DNA from: Mycolicibacterium fortuitum subsp. fortuitum
GTDB lineage: Bacteria > Actinomycetota > Actinomycetes > Mycobacteriales > Mycobacteriaceae
DNA: 64,000 bases
Assembly (NCBI RefSeq): GCF_022179545.1
Contig: NZ_AP025518.1
Location: 6,014,001-6,078,000 of the forward strand
Direction of reading: 5' to 3'
Part shown: positions 34,690-43,559 of the stretch, one piece after another
How the letters are laid out: each line of letters opens with the position of its first letter
How positions within the stretch are numbered: the stretch's first letter is position 1
Translations under genes and position numbers: made by a program
The notes under the pieces: generated by a model
Told to the model about the DNA's origin: nothing
The model's database searches: none
What the model saw: only the letters and a program-made list of their open reading frames with translations

Positions 34690-35760
34690 TCAACCGATGG
34701 TGCCAAGGATCGGCTGCGATTCCACGATTCCCTCGTCGCTGGGCGCGCGGCCCTCGCCGAACACGCGGATCGCCTGCCTGTCGCGAAGCTCGAAATGGGC
34801 CTGGCTCGGCGCGGCATAGCCATAGCGACGCTGCGCCTCGCGCGGCGTCGTGGTGACCGGATTCCTCGGCGGAACCGCCAGCAGAACCCGCGCGCCGATG
34901 GGCAGCGTCGCCGGAGAGAGCAGTCGCAGCAGGATGAGCTGCAACCGCGTACTCGTCGCAATCGCCCTGAACCCCACCCGCAGCGGCAGCACAGCCAACG
35001 CGTCGAGCACCCGGGAGGTGCTGAGGCCGGCCATCTCTCGCATCCAGCGCGGCATGGTCGCCAGGGTGCCGCGGCGCAGGAACGCCGTGATGACCTTGGT
35101 CCCGGGGCGCAACAGCAGCGGCATCTCGGGCAGCATCACCTCGGCGCCCAGCAGGTGCTGCATCGCCTGACGGGCGATATCGGAGCCGATCAGTTGGGGC
35201 CGCATCTGCTCGAAGTACTCCCGGATGCCCTCGCGGGTCAGGGGGACGTCGGAGGGATCGCAGGTCTGCAATTCGGCGGCGACGGCGCATTCCCGCCAGT
35301 ACTGCAGCTCCTCTTCAGGAGACAGCGGTCCCGGACCGTACTTCTCGTAGGCCACCAGGATCGAGTGCCACGCGGTCAGGTGGATCCACAATTGCGACGC
35401 GGGATCGTTGGCGTCGTAGGTCTTTCCGGTGACCGGGTCGGTGCCGATGGCCTTGGAGTGGACCTTGACCAGGACATCGGCCGCCTTCGCGGTCGAGCGG
35501 CTGTCATCGAACGCCACCATGGCGAAGTAGCGCAGGGTCCGGTCATACCGGGTGCGCGGCCGGGAGTAGATCTCATGGGTCTTGTCCACGGCTGCGACGA
35601 GGGCCGGGTCGAGTTCCTCGATGACGACGGCCCGCTGGAATCCGATGGACAGCGAGGTGGGATAACTCCACACCTTCCACGTCACCGAATCAGGGCCGAA
35701 GAATCCGTAGTCCTCCCCCGGTTCCGTCGCGGGCAACGTCAGCCAATCCCGAAGTGTCAT
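34690..35760 (-). CDS. Oxygenase MpaB family protein (DUF2236)
   Basis: 356 residues. DUF2236 proteins include rubber oxygenase Lcp (heme b) and fungal MpaB. Histidines in KVHSKAIG and WIHLTAWHSILVAYEKYG are candidate heme ligands; YDRTLRYFAMVAFDDSR is conserved. It could cleave a hydrophobic isoprenoid or fatty substrate, which is inference. I prefer ATG 35760 because GGGGGAG lies 4 nt upstream; the ATG at 35772 has its ribosome site too close. Confidence 0.85.
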   Translation of the reverse strand: MTLRDWLTLPATEPGEDYGFFGPDSVTWKVWSYPTSLSIGFQRAVVIEELDPALVAAVDKTHEIYSRPRTRYDRTLRYFAMVAFDDSRSTAKAADVLVKVHSKAIGTDPVTGKTYDANDPASQLWIHLTAWHSILVAYEKYGPGPLSPEEELQYWRECAVAAELQTCDPSDVPLTREGIREYFEQMRPQLIGSDIARQAMQHLLGAEVMLPEMPLLLRPGTKVITAFLRRGTLATMPRWMREMAGLSTSRVLDALAVLPLRVGFRAIATSTRLQLILLRLLSPATLPIGARVLLAVPPRNPVTTTPREAQRRYGYAAPSQAHFELRDRQAIRVFGEGRAPSDEGIVESQPILGTIG

Positions 35761-35769
35761 GGTCTCCCC

Positions 35770-35814
35770 CATTTCCTACACGGTGTAGAAAAAAGCTACG
35801 TCGTGTAGGAAATG
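35770..35814. promoter_or_regulatory. Double TetR operator upstream of the MpaB-TetR operon
   Basis: CATTTCCTACACG (35770-35782) and CGTGTAGGAAATG (35802-35814) are perfect 13-bp inverted arms. Inside them are two shorter palindromes, CTACACGGTGTAG (35776-35788) and CTACGTCGTGTAG (35796-35808), spaced by 20 bp, i.e. two turns of helix: suited to two TetR dimers on the same face. Confidence 0.75.
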
Positions 35815-35866
35815 CGGTCAAGACCCTGTGCCGGAATTCTCGGGGAACGACGATCCGGCTCGGAGG

Positions 35867-36430
35867 TCAGATCGCGGTGACAGCTTTGAGCTCGACGAAG
35901 GCCGCGTCGATGAGATCCGCCAGATCTACCCCGTCGGATGCCGAGATCCATTGTCCGAAGGCCACTTTGAATACCGCGATGCCGGCCTGAGCGGCCAGGC
36001 TCGCAGCGGGCTCCACGACGCCACGGGCACGCAGGGCCTCCGCCGTGGCGGAGGCCAGTGCGGCGAGCTTGGCGAGTTCACGCTCCTGCAAGCCCGGATT
36101 GGCGTCGATGACCGCCTGCCGCCGGCGGGCGTGATCCTGTCGTTCGACGAAGATCGCTGTAACCGCCGCCAGTCCCGCCCTCACCATTTCCAGAGCGGAG
36201 GCCGACTCCGGCGCGTCCCCGATCGCACCGACGAGCGTTTCGCTCAACAGGTGCTCACCCCAGAACAGGACCTCGCGCTTGTCGGCGAAATGACGGAAGT
36301 AAGTGCGCTCGGTGAGCCCGGCCCGTTCTGCGATATCGGCGACGGCGGTCTGCTCGAAGCCGCGCTCACCGAAGAGCTCGAGCGCAGCCTCTTCCAGCCG
36401 GCCACGGGCATTGGGTTCCCATCGCGCCAT
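35867..36430 (-). CDS. TetR-family regulator
   Basis: 187 residues. HTH at about 25-55: TAVADIAERAGLTERTYFRHFADKREVLF. The rest is a helical ligand domain. The ATG at 36430 follows a TAGAAT -10 box (minus 36442-36437) with exact spacing. It is divergent from a sugar-epimerase-like gene and shares with it a pair of 20-bp operator copies. Confidence 0.88.
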   Translation of the reverse strand: MARWEPNARGRLEEAALELFGERGFEQTAVADIAERAGLTERTYFRHFADKREVLFWGEHLLSETLVGAIGDAPESASALEMVRAGLAAVTAIFVERQDHARRRQAVIDANPGLQERELAKLAALASATAEALRARGVVEPAASLAAQAGIAVFKVAFGQWISASDGVDLADLIDAAFVELKAVTAI

Positions 36431-36436
36431 TCCGGG

Positions 36437-36498
36437 ATTCTATGTGATGACAGTTGCTGACATCGCGGCTATCGTTGTTGATGACAGCAACTGACATC
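36437..36498. promoter_or_regulatory. Shared promoter region with two 20-bp operator copies
   Basis: A 20-bp element starting TGATGACAG and ending CTGACATC occurs at 36445-36464 (centre TTG) and 36479-36498 (centre CAA); the 9-bp cores CAGTTGCTG and CAGCAACTG are also inverted repeats. Copy 1 lies just behind the leaderless tetR -10 (36442-36437); a TATCGT (36470-36475) for the epimerase gene lies between the copies and copy 2 covers its start region. Confidence 0.7.
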
Positions 36499-36513
36499 AC
36501 TGTGGAGGTTCCC

Positions 36514-37392
36514 ATGCGGATATTCGTCACCGGCGCATCCGGCTTCATCGGCTCGGCCGTAGTACCCGAGCTCATCGGCGCCGGCCACCAAGTTCTCGGC
36601 CTGGCCCGATCCGACGCGTCGGCAGCAGCGCTGAGAGCCGCCGGCGCCGACGTGCACCGCGGCGTCCTCGAGGACCCGGACAGCCTCCGGTCCGGCGCAC
36701 AGGCCGCCGACGGCGTCGTCCACCTGGCCTTCGTGCACGACTTCAACGAGTTTGCAGCCGCGAGCGACATCGACCGCCGCGCGATCGAGGCCCTCGGCGA
36801 GACACTTACCGGGTCGGACCGTCCACTGGTCGTGGCGTCCGGCACCACCGGAGTCCGGCTGGGGGAGGTCTCGACCGAGGACGACGCGGTGACCCCCGGC
36901 TTGCCGCGCGTCTCCGAGGCGACAGCATTGGCTTTCGCCGGCCGCGGCGTGCGCTCATCGGTGGTGCGGCTGCCACCCTCGGTACACGGGCCGGGCGACC
37001 ACGGATTCGTCCCGCGGCTCATCGAGATCGCCCGGGAAAAGGGCGAATCGGGCTACCCCGGCGACGGCGCCAACCGCTGGCCGGCCGTGCACCGGCTCGA
37101 CGCCGCGCGACTGATCCGGCTGGCCGTCGAATCGGCGCCCGCCGGGTCGCGACTGCACGCGGTCGCCGAGCAGGGCATCCCGGTCCGCGACATCGCCGGC
37201 CTGATCGGCAAACAACTTCAACTACCCGTCACCAGCATCTCCCCCGATGCGGTGACCGAACACTTCGGATGGATCGGCGCGTTCTTCTCGCTGGACGCCC
37301 CCGCATCGAGCACGCACACCAGGGACCAGTTCGACTGGACACCAACCGAGCTCGGACTGCTCGACGACCTCGCGCTCGATCACTACTTCTGA
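36514..37392 (+). CDS. NAD-dependent epimerase/dehydratase (atypical SDR)
   Basis: 292 residues. IFVTGASGFIGSAVV is the extended-SDR cofactor loop; VVRLPPSVHGPGDHGFVP and WPAVHRLDAARLIRLAVE are the substrate-side landmarks. The catalytic Tyr-x-x-x-Lys is absent where expected (VSEATALAFAG), the same pattern as in the NAD-binding 'SDR family oxidoreductase' homologues often found beside TetR. GGAGG precedes the ATG. The TetR gene is divergent; substrate unknown. Confidence 0.84.
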   Translation: MRIFVTGASGFIGSAVVPELIGAGHQVLGLARSDASAAALRAAGADVHRGVLEDPDSLRSGAQAADGVVHLAFVHDFNEFAAASDIDRRAIEALGETLTGSDRPLVVASGTTGVRLGEVSTEDDAVTPGLPRVSEATALAFAGRGVRSSVVRLPPSVHGPGDHGFVPRLIEIAREKGESGYPGDGANRWPAVHRLDAARLIRLAVESAPAGSRLHAVAEQGIPVRDIAGLIGKQLQLPVTSISPDAVTEHFGWIGAFFSLDAPASSTHTRDQFDWTPTELGLLDDLALDHYF

Positions 37393-37442
37393 GCACCTAG
37401 GGCCTGGCCTGGACGTTCGGCTTCGAGGAAGGGGGCGCACGG

Positions 37443-37483
37443 TACCCTCGTCACGATGTCCCCGAGGCTTGGAGCTGCGCTAG
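37443..37483 (+). promoter_or_regulatory. Candidate separate dprE2 promoter
   Basis: TACCCT (37443-37448) predicts transcription near 37455, a 29-nt leader with the ribosome site GGAG before the ATG at 37484. This is needed if dprE2 is no longer in the dprE1 operon. Confidence 0.45.
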
Positions 37484-38248
37484 ATGGTGTTCGACGCCGT
37501 AGGTAACCCTCAGACGATTCTGCTGCTCGGCGGCACTTCAGAGATCGGGCTGGCGATTTGTGAGCGCTATCTGCGCAACGCGTCGGCCCGCATCGTGCTG
37601 GCCGCCCTGCCCGGCGATCCGGGCCGCGACGACGCGGTGACCCAGCTGCGCAACGCCGGCGCCAGCGCGGTCGAGGTCATCGACTTCGACGCCATCGACA
37701 CCGCCAGCCACCCCGATGTGATCGACAAGGCTTTCTCCTCGGGCGACGTGGACGTCGCGATCGTCGCGTTCGGCCTGCTCGGTGATGCCGAAGAGTTGTG
37801 GCAGAACCAGCGCAAGGCCGTGCAGATCGCCGAAATCAACTACACCGCAGCGGTTTCGGTCGGTGTGCTACTCGGCGAGAAGATGCGGGCGCAGGGCTAC
37901 GGCCAGATCATCGCGATGAGCTCGGCCGCCGGCGAACGCGTGCGCCGCTCCAATTTCGTCTACGGCTCGACCAAGGCCGGCCTCGACGGGTTCTACCTCG
38001 GCCTCGGTGAGGCGCTGCGCGAATACGGCCCTCGGGTGCTGGTGATCCGGCCCGGGCAGGTGCGCACCCGGATGAGCGCGCACGTCAAGGAAGCTCCACT
38101 GACCGTCGACAAGGAATATGTCGCCGAACTGGCCGTCACCGCGTCGGCCAAGGGCAAGGAGCTGGTCTGGGCGCCGGGTGCGTTCCGCTACGTGATGATG
38201 GTTTTGCGGCACATCCCGCGGTCCATCTTCCGCAAGCTTCCCATCTAA
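37484..38248 (+). CDS. dprE2: Decaprenylphosphoryl-2-keto-beta-D-erythro-pentose reductase DprE2
   Basis: 254 residues, short-chain dehydrogenase. It reduces DPX to decaprenylphosphoryl-arabinose (DPA), the donor for every Emb/Aft arabinosyltransferase. GGTSEIG is the NAD(P) loop; Ser146/147, Tyr160 and Lys164 (YGSTK) form the catalytic set. It corresponds to Rv3791. Its stop TAA overlaps the aftA ATG (TAATG), starting the dprE2-aftA-embC run. Confidence 0.95.
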   Translation: MVFDAVGNPQTILLLGGTSEIGLAICERYLRNASARIVLAALPGDPGRDDAVTQLRNAGASAVEVIDFDAIDTASHPDVIDKAFSSGDVDVAIVAFGLLGDAEELWQNQRKAVQIAEINYTAAVSVGVLLGEKMRAQGYGQIIAMSSAAGERVRRSNFVYGSTKAGLDGFYLGLGEALREYGPRVLVIRPGQVRTRMSAHVKEAPLTVDKEYVAELAVTASAKGKELVWAPGAFRYVMMVLRHIPRSIFRKLPI

Positions 38249-40152
38249 TGCCGGCCGGACTGGCCGGTCCGGCCAGGGTGGCCGGACACATGGTGATCGC
38301 CCTGATGATCGCCTCGGCGGTGGCCGGGGTGTCGATCGCGGCGATAGCCCAGGTCCAATGGCCGGCCTACAACACGTCCAACCAACTGCATGCGCTCACC
38401 ACGGTGGGCCAGGTCGGCGCGCTCGCCGGCATCTTCGCCGCGGGCCTGATCTGGCGGCGCGGCCGGCGCACCCTGGCCCGGTTGGCCGCGCTGATCTTCC
38501 TGTCGGCGTTCGCGGTGGTCACGCTGGCCATGCCGCTGGGCGCCACCAAGCTGTACCTGTTCGGGGTCTCAGTCGACCAGCAGTTCCGCACCGAATACCT
38601 GACCCGCCTGGCCGACGCCCCCGGCCTGCACGACATGACCTACTTCGGGCTTCCGCCGTACTACCCGGCCGGCTGGTTCTGGATGGGCGGACGCATCGCC
38701 GCAGGCACCGACACCCCGGCCTGGGAGATGTTCAAGCCGTGGTCGATCGTCTCGATCACCATCGCCGTGGCGCTCGCATTCGTGTTGTGGGCAGCCATGA
38801 TTCGCTTCGAGAGCGCGCTGATCGTGACCACCGCCGGCACCGCGGCGATGCTGGCCTACGCCTCGACCGAGCCCTACGCCGCGATCATCACCGTGCTGCT
38901 GCCGCCGGTGTTCGTACTCGCGTGGTCGGGACTACGCGGCCAGACCCGCCCCGGCGAGCCGGGAATTGAGCACAGTGGCGGCTGGGCCGCGATCATCGGC
39001 GTCGGAATCTTCCTCGGCTTCGCCGCCCTCTTCTACACCCTGCTGCTGGCCTACTGCGCATTCACACTCGCCATCATGGGGCTGGTGCTGGCGATCGCGC
39101 GGCGGAGCTTCGAGCCGTTGCTCAGGGGCATCGTCATCGCGGCGATCGCCGGTGCGATCGCCCTGCTCACCTGGGGTCCCTACCTGTTGGCCGCACTGCG
39201 CGGACAACCCGCCGAGAAAGGCACCGCCCAGCACTACCTGCCCGACGCGGGCGCACAGCTGACCTTCCCGATGCTGAGCTTCACCCTGCTCGGCGCGTTG
39301 TGCATGCTCGGCACACTGTGGCTGGTGGTGCGTGCGCGCACTTCGACGCGGGCCGGAGCGCTGGCCGTCGCGGTGCTCGCGGTCTACGCCTGGTCACTGC
39401 TGTCGATGCTGACCACCCTGGCCGGCACCACTCTGCTGTCCTTCCGGCTGCAACCCACTCTGACCGTGTTGCTCACCACCGCGGGGGCGTTCGGGTTCAT
39501 CGAAGCCACGCAAGCTGTCGCACGGCGCTACCAGCCGGACACCGCACGGCGCGTCACCGCGGCGGCGGCCGCGGTCGGTGCGATCGGCGCCGTCACGTTC
39601 AGCCAGGACATCCCCGACGTACTGCGCCCTGACATCAACGTCGCTTACAGCGACACCGACGGCACCGGCCAGCGCGCCGACCGCCGGCCCCCCGGCGCCG
39701 AGCGCTACTACCGCGAGATCGACGCCAAGATCGCCGAGGTCACCGGGGTGCCGCGGAACCAGACCGTGGTGCTGACCGCGGACTACAGCTTCCTGTCGTT
39801 CTACCCCTACTACGGGTTCCAAGGCCTGACCTCTCACTACGCCAACCCGCTGGCCGAGTTCGACAAGCGCGCCAAGGCCATCGAAGGCTGGGCCACCTTG
39901 GCAAAGGCCGACGATTTCGTGAAGGCCCTTGATGAATTGCCGTGGAAGGCACCGACGGTGTTCCTCATGCGCCACGGCGCGAACGACACGTACACACTGC
40001 GGCTGGCTTCCGACGTCTACCCCAACCAGCCCAACGTGCGCCGCTATCACGTGGCGCTCGACGCGGCACTGTTCAAAGATCCACGTTTCGAGGTGACCGA
40101 CATCGGCCCATTTGTCCTGGCGATCAGAAAGCCGACCTCCGATGGCCATTAG
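38248..40152 (+). CDS. aftA: Galactan 5-O-arabinofuranosyltransferase AftA
   Basis: 634 residues, GT-C family (GT85). It places the first Araf residues on the galactan. About eleven membrane helices precede a periplasmic C-terminal domain (about 430-634). The first periplasmic loop has [23 protein letters not shown] and [12 protein letters not shown], conserved in AftA. Its last 11 nt overlap embC, so translation is coupled. Confidence 0.94.
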   Translation: MPAGLAGPARVAGHMVIALMIASAVAGVSIAAIAQVQWPAYNTSNQLHALTTVGQVGALAGIFAAGLIWRRGRRTLARLAALIFLSAFAVVTLAMPLGATKLYLFGVSVDQQFRTEYLTRLADAPGLHDMTYFGLPPYYPAGWFWMGGRIAAGTDTPAWEMFKPWSIVSITIAVALAFVLWAAMIRFESALIVTTAGTAAMLAYASTEPYAAIITVLLPPVFVLAWSGLRGQTRPGEPGIEHSGGWAAIIGVGIFLGFAALFYTLLLAYCAFTLAIMGLVLAIARRSFEPLLRGIVIAAIAGAIALLTWGPYLLAALRGQPAEKGTAQHYLPDAGAQLTFPMLSFTLLGALCMLGTLWLVVRARTSTRAGALAVAVLAVYAWSLLSMLTTLAGTTLLSFRLQPTLTVLLTTAGAFGFIEATQAVARRYQPDTARRVTAAAAAVGAIGAVTFSQDIPDVLRPDINVAYSDTDGTGQRADRRPPGAERYYREIDAKIAEVTGVPRNQTVVLTADYSFLSFYPYYGFQGLTSHYANPLAEFDKRAKAIEGWATLAKADDFVKALDELPWKAPTVFLMRHGANDTYTLRLASDVYPNQPNVRRYHVALDAALFKDPRFEVTDIGPFVLAIRKPTSDGH

Positions 40153-43100
40153 TTCCGGCGCAGACGCGCCGATAGCATCAGAGCCCGTGACGGGACCGCA
40201 GGGAACCGCCGGCAGCAACCACCGGACGGTGCGGCTCATCGCGATCGTCGCCGGTTTGCTCGGCGTATTGATGGCGGTGGCAACACCGCTGCTGCCGGTC
40301 AAGCAGACCACTGCCCAGCTGAACTGGCCGCAGGACGGCACCTGGCAGAGCATCAACGCGCCGCTGATCGGGTATGTGGCCACCGACCTGACCATCACCG
40401 TGCCGTGCCAGGCCGCCGCCGGGCTGGCCGGGCCGGAGAACCGCGGCCGGACCGTCCTGCTGTCCACCGTGCCCAAGCAGGCACCCAAAGCCGTCGACCG
40501 CGGCCTGCTGATCGAACGGGTCAACGACGACCTACTGGTCATCGTGCGCAACACCCCGGTGGTCAGCGCACCGCTGGACGCGGTGCTCAGCCCCGCGTGC
40601 CAGACCCTCACATTCACCGCGCACGCGGACAAGGTGACCGGCGAGTTCGTCGGGCTCACCCAGCGTGACGCCAGTGCCACCGCCGACCACCCCGACGCGC
40701 CCCTGCGCGGCGAACGGGGCGGCTACGACTTCCGGCCGCAAATCGTCGGAGTCTTCACCGATCTGTCCGGGCCGGCACCGGAGGGCCTGAAGTTCTCGGC
40801 CACCATCGACTCCCGCTACAGCAGCGCTCCGACGCTGCTCAAGATGCTGGCGATGATCATCGGCGTCGCGATGACCGTGATCGCCTTGGGCGCGCTGCAC
40901 CGCCTCGACACCGCCGACGGGGTCCGGCACCGGCGCTTCCTGCCACCCCGCTGGTGGTCGATGACGCCGCTGGACGGGCTGGTCACCGCCGTGCTGGTGT
41001 GGTGGCACTTCGTCGGGGCCAACACCTCCGACGACGGCTACATCCTGACCATGGCCCGGGTGTCCGAACACGCCGGCTACATGGCCAACTACTACCGCTG
41101 GTTCGGCACCCCCGAGGCACCGTTCGGCTGGTACTACGACCTGCTGGCGCTGTGGGCGCATGTCTCCACCAACAGCGTGTGGATGCGGCTGCCCACCTTG
41201 TTGATGGCACTCGCCTGCTGGTGGGTGATCAGCCGCGAGGTGCTGCCGCGACTCGGTCGAGCCGTCAAGACCAACCGCGCCGCCGCCTGGACCGCCGCAG
41301 GCATGTTCCTGGCGTTCTGGCTGCCGCTCAACAACGGGCTGCGCCCCGAACCGATCATCGCCCTCGGCATCCTGCTGACCTGGTGTTCGGTGGAACGCGG
41401 GGTGGCCACCAACCGCATGTTGCCGGTAGCGATCGCGATCATCATCGGCGCTTTGACCTTGTTCTCCGGCCCCACCGGCATCGCCGCCATCGGCGCCCTG
41501 CTGGTGGCCGTGGGACCGCTGAAAACCATTGTGGCCCGGCATACTTCACGCTTCGGACACCTGCCGCTGCTGGCCCCGATCCTGGCGGCCTGCACCGTGA
41601 CGATCATCCTGATCTTCCGCGACCAGACCCTCGCCGGTGAGATCCAGGCCAGCACGTTCAAATCCGCCGTGGGTCCCAGCCTGGCCTGGTTCGACGAACA
41701 CATCCGGTACTCGCGGCTGTTCACCTCGAGCCCCGACGGCTCGGTGGCGCGCCGCTTCGCGGTACTCACCCTGCTGGTAGCGCTCGTGGTGTCGGTCGCG
41801 ATGACACTGCGCAAGGGCCGCATCCCCGGTACCGCGGCAGGCCCGAGCCGGCGCATCATCGGTATCACGATCATCTCGTTCCTGGCGATGATGTTCACCC
41901 CCACCAAGTGGACCCACCACTTCGGCGTGTTCGCCGGGCTGGCCGGATCCCTGGGTGCCCTGGCCGCGGTCGCGGTGACGGCCGCGGCGATGAAGTCCCG
42001 CCGCAACCGGTCGATGTTCGCCGCGCTCGTGCTGTTCGTGATGGCCTTGTCGTTCGCGACGGTCAACGGCTGGTGGTACGTCTCGAACTTCGGTGTGCCC
42101 TGGTCGAACTCGTTCCCCGAATGGCACTTCGGTTTCACCACGATGCTGCTGGGCCTCTCGGTGCTGGCACTGCTGGTGGCGGCCTGGTTCCACTTCAGCG
42201 GCCGCGACAACTCCCCCGATGGTCCGCAACACCGCTGGCAGCGGATCGTGCAGTCGCCGCTGGCGATCGCGGCGTGGGTGCTGGTGATGTTCGAGGTGGT
42301 CTCGCTGACCCTGGCGATGGTCAACCAGTACCCGGCCTGGTCCGTCGGACGCTCCAACCTCGAGGCGCTGACCGGCAAGTCCTGCGGACTGGCCAGCGAC
42401 GTGATGGTCGAGGAGAACGCGAACACCGGCATGCTGGTGCCGATCAGCGAGCCACCCGGGCAGGCCCTCGGCGCGGTCACCGCGCAGGGATTCGGCCCCA
42501 ACGGCATCCCGTCGGACGTCTCGGCGGACCCGGTGATGGAACAGCCCGGCGCAGGGAACTTCGCCGACACCGATGCGGGCACCGTGACCGGCAGTGAAGT
42601 GGGCACCGAAGGTGGGACCACGGCGGCCGCCGGGATCAACGGATCCCGGGCCCGGCTGCCCTACGGGCTCGACCCCGCCACCACCCCGGTGCTCGGAAGC
42701 TGGCGGGCCGGCACCCAGCAGCCCGCGATCATGCGGTCGGCCTGGTACCGACTGCCCGACCGGGACAAGGCCGGCCCGCTACTGGTCGTCTCGGCCGCGG
42801 GCCGCTTCGATCCGGGCGAGGTCGTGGTGCAGTGGGCCACCGACGCGCAGGCCGCGGAGAACAAGCCCGGCGGCGGCGTCGGATTCGCCGACGTGGGCGC
42901 CGCCCCGGCCTGGCGGAACCTTCGCGCCCCGATGGCCGCCATCCCGCGCGAGGCCACCCAGATTCGCCTGGTCGCCTCCGACGACGACCTGGCGCCGCAG
43001 CACTGGATCGCGGTGACCCCGCCACGCATCCCGCAGCTGCGCACTCTGCAGGACGTGGTCGGGTCGCAGGACCCGGTGCTGCTGGACTGGCTGGTGGGCC

Positions 43101-43420
43101 TGGCGTTCCCGTGCCAGCGGCCGTTCGGCCATCAGTACGGCGTCACCGAGGTGCCCAAGTGGCGGATCCTGCCGGACCGCTTCGGCGCCGAGGCCAACTC
43201 GCCGGTGATGGACTACCTGGGCGGAGGCCCGCTGGGCATCTCCGAACTGCTGCTGCGGCCGTCGAGCGTCCCGACATATCTGAAGGACGACTGGTTCCGG
43301 GACTGGGGTTCGCTGCAACGCCTCACCCCGTGGTACCCGGACGCCACGACGGCCCGCCTGGACCTGGGCACCGCGATCCGCAGCGGACTGTGGAGCCCGG
43401 CGCCCCTGCGGCACAGCTAG
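40142..43420 (+). CDS. embC: Arabinosyltransferase EmbC
   Basis: 1092 residues, GT-C family. EmbC elongates the arabinan of lipoarabinomannan. A leading helix (about 27-46), an N-terminal periplasmic beta domain, a multi-helix core with the catalytic acids Asp297-Asp298 in [13 protein letters not shown], and a large C-terminal carbohydrate-binding domain (from about 720) are readable; the last ends [19 protein letters not shown]. It starts inside aftA and has its own ATG. A 139-bp gap separates it from embA. Confidence 0.96.
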   Translation: MAISSGADAPIASEPVTGPQGTAGSNHRTVRLIAIVAGLLGVLMAVATPLLPVKQTTAQLNWPQDGTWQSINAPLIGYVATDLTITVPCQAAAGLAGPENRGRTVLLSTVPKQAPKAVDRGLLIERVNDDLLVIVRNTPVVSAPLDAVLSPACQTLTFTAHADKVTGEFVGLTQRDASATADHPDAPLRGERGGYDFRPQIVGVFTDLSGPAPEGLKFSATIDSRYSSAPTLLKMLAMIIGVAMTVIALGALHRLDTADGVRHRRFLPPRWWSMTPLDGLVTAVLVWWHFVGANTSDDGYILTMARVSEHAGYMANYYRWFGTPEAPFGWYYDLLALWAHVSTNSVWMRLPTLLMALACWWVISREVLPRLGRAVKTNRAAAWTAAGMFLAFWLPLNNGLRPEPIIALGILLTWCSVERGVATNRMLPVAIAIIIGALTLFSGPTGIAAIGALLVAVGPLKTIVARHTSRFGHLPLLAPILAACTVTIILIFRDQTLAGEIQASTFKSAVGPSLAWFDEHIRYSRLFTSSPDGSVARRFAVLTLLVALVVSVAMTLRKGRIPGTAAGPSRRIIGITIISFLAMMFTPTKWTHHFGVFAGLAGSLGALAAVAVTAAAMKSRRNRSMFAALVLFVMALSFATVNGWWYVSNFGVPWSNSFPEWHFGFTTMLLGLSVLALLVAAWFHFSGRDNSPDGPQHRWQRIVQSPLAIAAWVLVMFEVVSLTLAMVNQYPAWSVGRSNLEALTGKSCGLASDVMVEENANTGMLVPISEPPGQALGAVTAQGFGPNGIPSDVSADPVMEQPGAGNFADTDAGTVTGSEVGTEGGTTAAAGINGSRARLPYGLDPATTPVLGSWRAGTQQPAIMRSAWYRLPDRDKAGPLLVVSAAGRFDPGEVVVQWATDAQAAENKPGGGVGFADVGAAPAWRNLRAPMAAIPREATQIRLVASDDDLAPQHWIAVTPPRIPQLRTLQDVVGSQDPVLLDWLVGLAFPCQRPFGHQYGVTEVPKWRILPDRFGAEANSPVMDYLGGGPLGISELLLRPSSVPTYLKDDWFRDWGSLQRLTPWYPDATTARLDLGTAIRSGLWSPAPLRHS

Positions 43421-43559
43421 GACACGGCGTCAAGACCAGGCGTCGAGCACTACAGGCACCGGGTCGGTGAGGCTGCTTGATTAGAAGTTCACACACACTC
43501 TCGCCAAAAGGGCGACGGAGAACCGGGGCTCACATACGGGTCGCATAACATCGAGCCTC
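43421..43559 (+). promoter_or_regulatory. embAB promoter region
   Basis: The only sizeable gap in the emb cluster. TAACAT (43546-43551) predicts a start at 43558, 2 nt before the embA GTG: a leaderless embAB transcript. In M. tuberculosis this is the region where ethambutol-resistance promoter mutations occur and EmbR is proposed to act. No strong -35 is seen. Confidence 0.6.
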
